From Segatella copri (GTDB lineage: Bacteria > Bacteroidota > Bacteroidia > Bacteroidales > Bacteroidaceae), in the NCBI RefSeq assembly GCF_026015295.1, contig NZ_JAPDUW010000001.1:62001-126000 (forward strand): a stretch of DNA of 64,000 nt. The letters are read 5' to 3'. The notes under the pieces were generated by a model, which had not been told where the DNA came from, made no database searches, and worked only from the letters and a program-made list of their open reading frames with translations. The position numbers and the translations under genes were made by a program. Of the stretch, positions 62,254 through 64,000 are shown in pieces (within the stretch, counting starts at the first letter, position 1; the number at the start of each line of letters is the position of its first letter).

Positions 62254-64000
62254 TTACTTGAGATAATCGAAGAAATAATTGCTGATGCGCTCATGCAGAT
62301 GAGTGCTCTGATGACCTCTCATGTTGTGAGGCTCGCCAGGATAGACGAAGAAGTCTGGCTGGGTGCCTGCTGCGATGCAAGCCTTGAGGAAGGTGAGGCA
62401 GTGCTGTGGCACTACAGTCACATCGTTCAAGCCCTGGATAATCTGCAGCTTGCCCTTCAGGTTCTTTGCCTGATAGAGCAGGGAGGTCTTCCTGTAACCC
62501 TCTGGGTTGGTCTGTGGGGTGTCCATATAGCGCTCGCCATACATCACCTCGTACCAGTGCCAGTCGATTACCGGACCGCCTGCTACGCCTACCTTGAACA
62601 CATCAGGGTGGTTGGTCATCAGCGAGATGGTCATGAATCCGCCGAAGCTCCAGCCGTGAACGCCAATCTTGTCTGCATCTACGTAAGGCAGGGTCTTCAG
62701 ATATTCCACGCCCTTCATCTGGTCTTGCATCTCAATCTGTCCGAGCTGGCGGAAGGTAGCCTGCTCGAAAGCCTTGCCACGGTTCTCGCTTCCACGGTTG
62801 TCGAGGATGAAGAGCAGATAGCCCTTTTCTGCCATGTAGGTTTCCCAACCACGGCTAGAGTAGTTCCAGCGGGCATCTACGTTGTGGGCATGAGGTCCAC
62901 CATATACATATATAATGGTAGGATACTTCTTGTTTGGATCGAAGTTTACCGGCTTCACCATTCTCCAGTAGAGGTCTGTTTCGCCATCGGCAGCCTTGAT
63001 GGTACCGCAGCTGTACTCAGGCACATTGTAGCCCTTCCAAGGGTTCTCGGCTGTGAAGTATGCGGTGCGCTTGCCGTTCTCGGTATTCACGAGGGCAATC
63101 TTGCGAGGCACGGTAGGAGTAGAGTAGTTGTCGAAGACATACTGTCCGTTCTCGCTCAAAGTGGCGCTGTGCCATCCCTTGCCGCAATCATCTACCAGCG
63201 TACGCTTGCCGGTTTTTGTATCTACGGCAAAGATGTTTCTCTGGATAGGCGACTTCTCGTTGGATGCGATGATGATGCTCTTGCGCTTGCTGTTGAAACC
63301 GAGTACTTCCATTACCTCCCATTTGCCGGAAGTCAACTGCTTGATTTCAAGTGATTCTGTATTGCTTGCCATGCGGCTTCCGTGCTTGCCCAGGGTGCAG
63401 AGATAGAGGTGGTTGTAGCCATCCTTGCGGCTCTGCATGATAAAGCTGTTGCTGTCCCAAGGCAGGAACTGGATAGGGTGGCAAGGCTCCACGTATTTCT
63501 CGTCGGTTTCGCGATAGAGCTCGCCTGTCTTCTCGCCGGTTTCTGCATTGTAGGCAGTCAGACGGCAGTCGTTCTGGTCGCGGTTCAGTTCGAACATATA
63601 GATGGTCTTGCTGTCCGGACTCCATGCGATGTTGGTGAAGTAGCGGTCGGTTGGATCGCCAGCCTTCAGATAGATGGTCTTGCCGGTCATGCAGTCGAAC
63701 ACGCCTACGGTTACCTTGTGTGATGTCTCGCCAGTCATCGGATACTTGTCTGGTGCAGGAGTAGCAATGCAACTCTGTGTTTCAGGATGATTGAAACCGA
63801 TTTCCGGGATGTCGACCTGTGGATAGTCGGTTACCATACTCTGGTCCATGCGATAGAAGGCGAGCAGTTCGCCGTTCGGACTCCAGAAGGTTCCCTTGCT
63901 GATACCGAACTCATCGCGGTGAACACTCTGTCCATAAACAATTTCGCGGCTTCCGTCCTTTGAAAGCTGGAAATCGTGAGATTTCTTCTCTTTTGTCAGG
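62254..64000 (-). CDS. S9 family peptidase, dipeptidyl peptidase IV-like (partial, N-terminus outside the window)
   Basis: The frame is open to the window end, giving ~582 C-terminal residues. They include the end of the beta-propeller (KGTFWSPNGELLAFYRMDQS, TNIAWSPDSKTIYMFELNRD) and the alpha/beta-hydrolase domain with the nucleophile Ser in GWSFGGFM and the His in PGEPHNM. YVYGGPHAHNV forms the oxyanion region. Such enzymes cut X-Pro or X-Ala dipeptides from peptides in the periplasm; the signal peptide would lie beyond the window. Confidence 0.92.
   Translation of the reverse strand, partial: LTKEKKSHDFQLSKDGSREIVYGQSVHRDEFGISKGTFWSPNGELLAFYRMDQSMVTDYPQVDIPEIGFNHPETQSCIATPAPDKYPMTGETSHKVTVGVFDCMTGKTIYLKAGDPTDRYFTNIAWSPDSKTIYMFELNRDQNDCRLTAYNAETGEKTGELYRETDEKYVEPCHPIQFLPWDSNSFIMQSRKDGYNHLYLCTLGKHGSRMASNTESLEIKQLTSGKWEVMEVLGFNSKRKSIIIASNEKSPIQRNIFAVDTKTGKRTLVDDCGKGWHSATLSENGQYVFDNYSTPTVPRKIALVNTENGKRTAYFTAENPWKGYNVPEYSCGTIKAADGETDLYWRMVKPVNFDPNKKYPTIIYVYGGPHAHNVDARWNYSSRGWETYMAEKGYLLFILDNRGSENRGKAFEQATFRQLGQIEMQDQMKGVEYLKTLPYVDADKIGVHGWSFGGFMTISLMTNHPDVFKVGVAGGPVIDWHWYEVMYGERYMDTPQTNPEGYRKTSLLYQAKNLKGKLQIIQGLNDVTVVPQHCLTFLKACIAAGTQPDFFVYPGEPHNMRGHQSTHLHERISNYFFDYLK

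Overview
The window looks like chromosome from a Bacteroidales species, most likely Prevotella/Segatella. The evidence is Bacteroidota-type promoters (a TAnnTTTG -7 box with a TTG/TTTG -33 box), a PorE-like T9SS protein plus a T9SS-sorted cargo, the VirE-like/DUF4248/HU/smalltalk/amidase cassette, a UpxY-family antiterminator, DUF2723 and DPP IV-like genes, and period-7 intergenic repeats. No 16S rRNA gene is present, so the species is not fixed.

Core region, 1-27,391. This holds the end of a polyprenyl synthetase, tatD, tRNA-Ser(GGA), an ExbB/ExbD operon, an Lrp-type regulator, folA, an RsmF-like methyltransferase, an ECF sigma operon, a PorE-like gene, topB, carB, lutABC, a FdtA-like/FemAB-like pair, purT, a cytidylate-kinase-like gene, a MATE exporter, a subtilase and xseAB. 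Intergenic gaps hold heptad repeats and GC-rich REP-like palindromes.

Small-gene cassette, 27,572-32,404. Minus-strand genes run VirE-like primase/ATPase, DUF4248 protein, HU-like protein, smalltalk microprotein, amidase. They are interspersed with three copies of a ~125-bp MITE-like inverted-repeat element and two iteron-like tandem arrays.

Island, 32,405-51,460. Two ~855-bp direct repeats, each with a frameshifted ~173-codon gene of unknown function, bracket 17.3 kb. Inside are a truncated IS1182-type transposase, a strong promoter with a ~500-nt structured leader, and a UpxY/NusG-like antiterminator. Downstream on the same strand are a small secreted protein, two beta-barrel proteins, a T9SS-sorted LamG-like protein, a 3,077-residue SpvB/FG-GAP/RHS lipoprotein with a variable C-terminal (probably metallopeptidase-like) toxin tip, an overlapping lipoprotein that is the candidate immunity gene, and an orphan RHS core with a second, truncated tip. 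I read this as an antiterminator-controlled polymorphic-toxin locus, and it is the most notable item in the window.

Right flank, 51,461-64,000. A RelE-type toxin-antitoxin pair, a fossil C-terminus of a restriction-modification-type methylase, a hypothetical gene, a polysaccharide deacetylase, a DUF2723 glycosyltransferase, a zinc/manganese-type ABC pair (znuC, znuA; no permease gene beside them), two membrane proteins, purD and the C-terminal part of a DPP IV-like peptidase that runs off the end.
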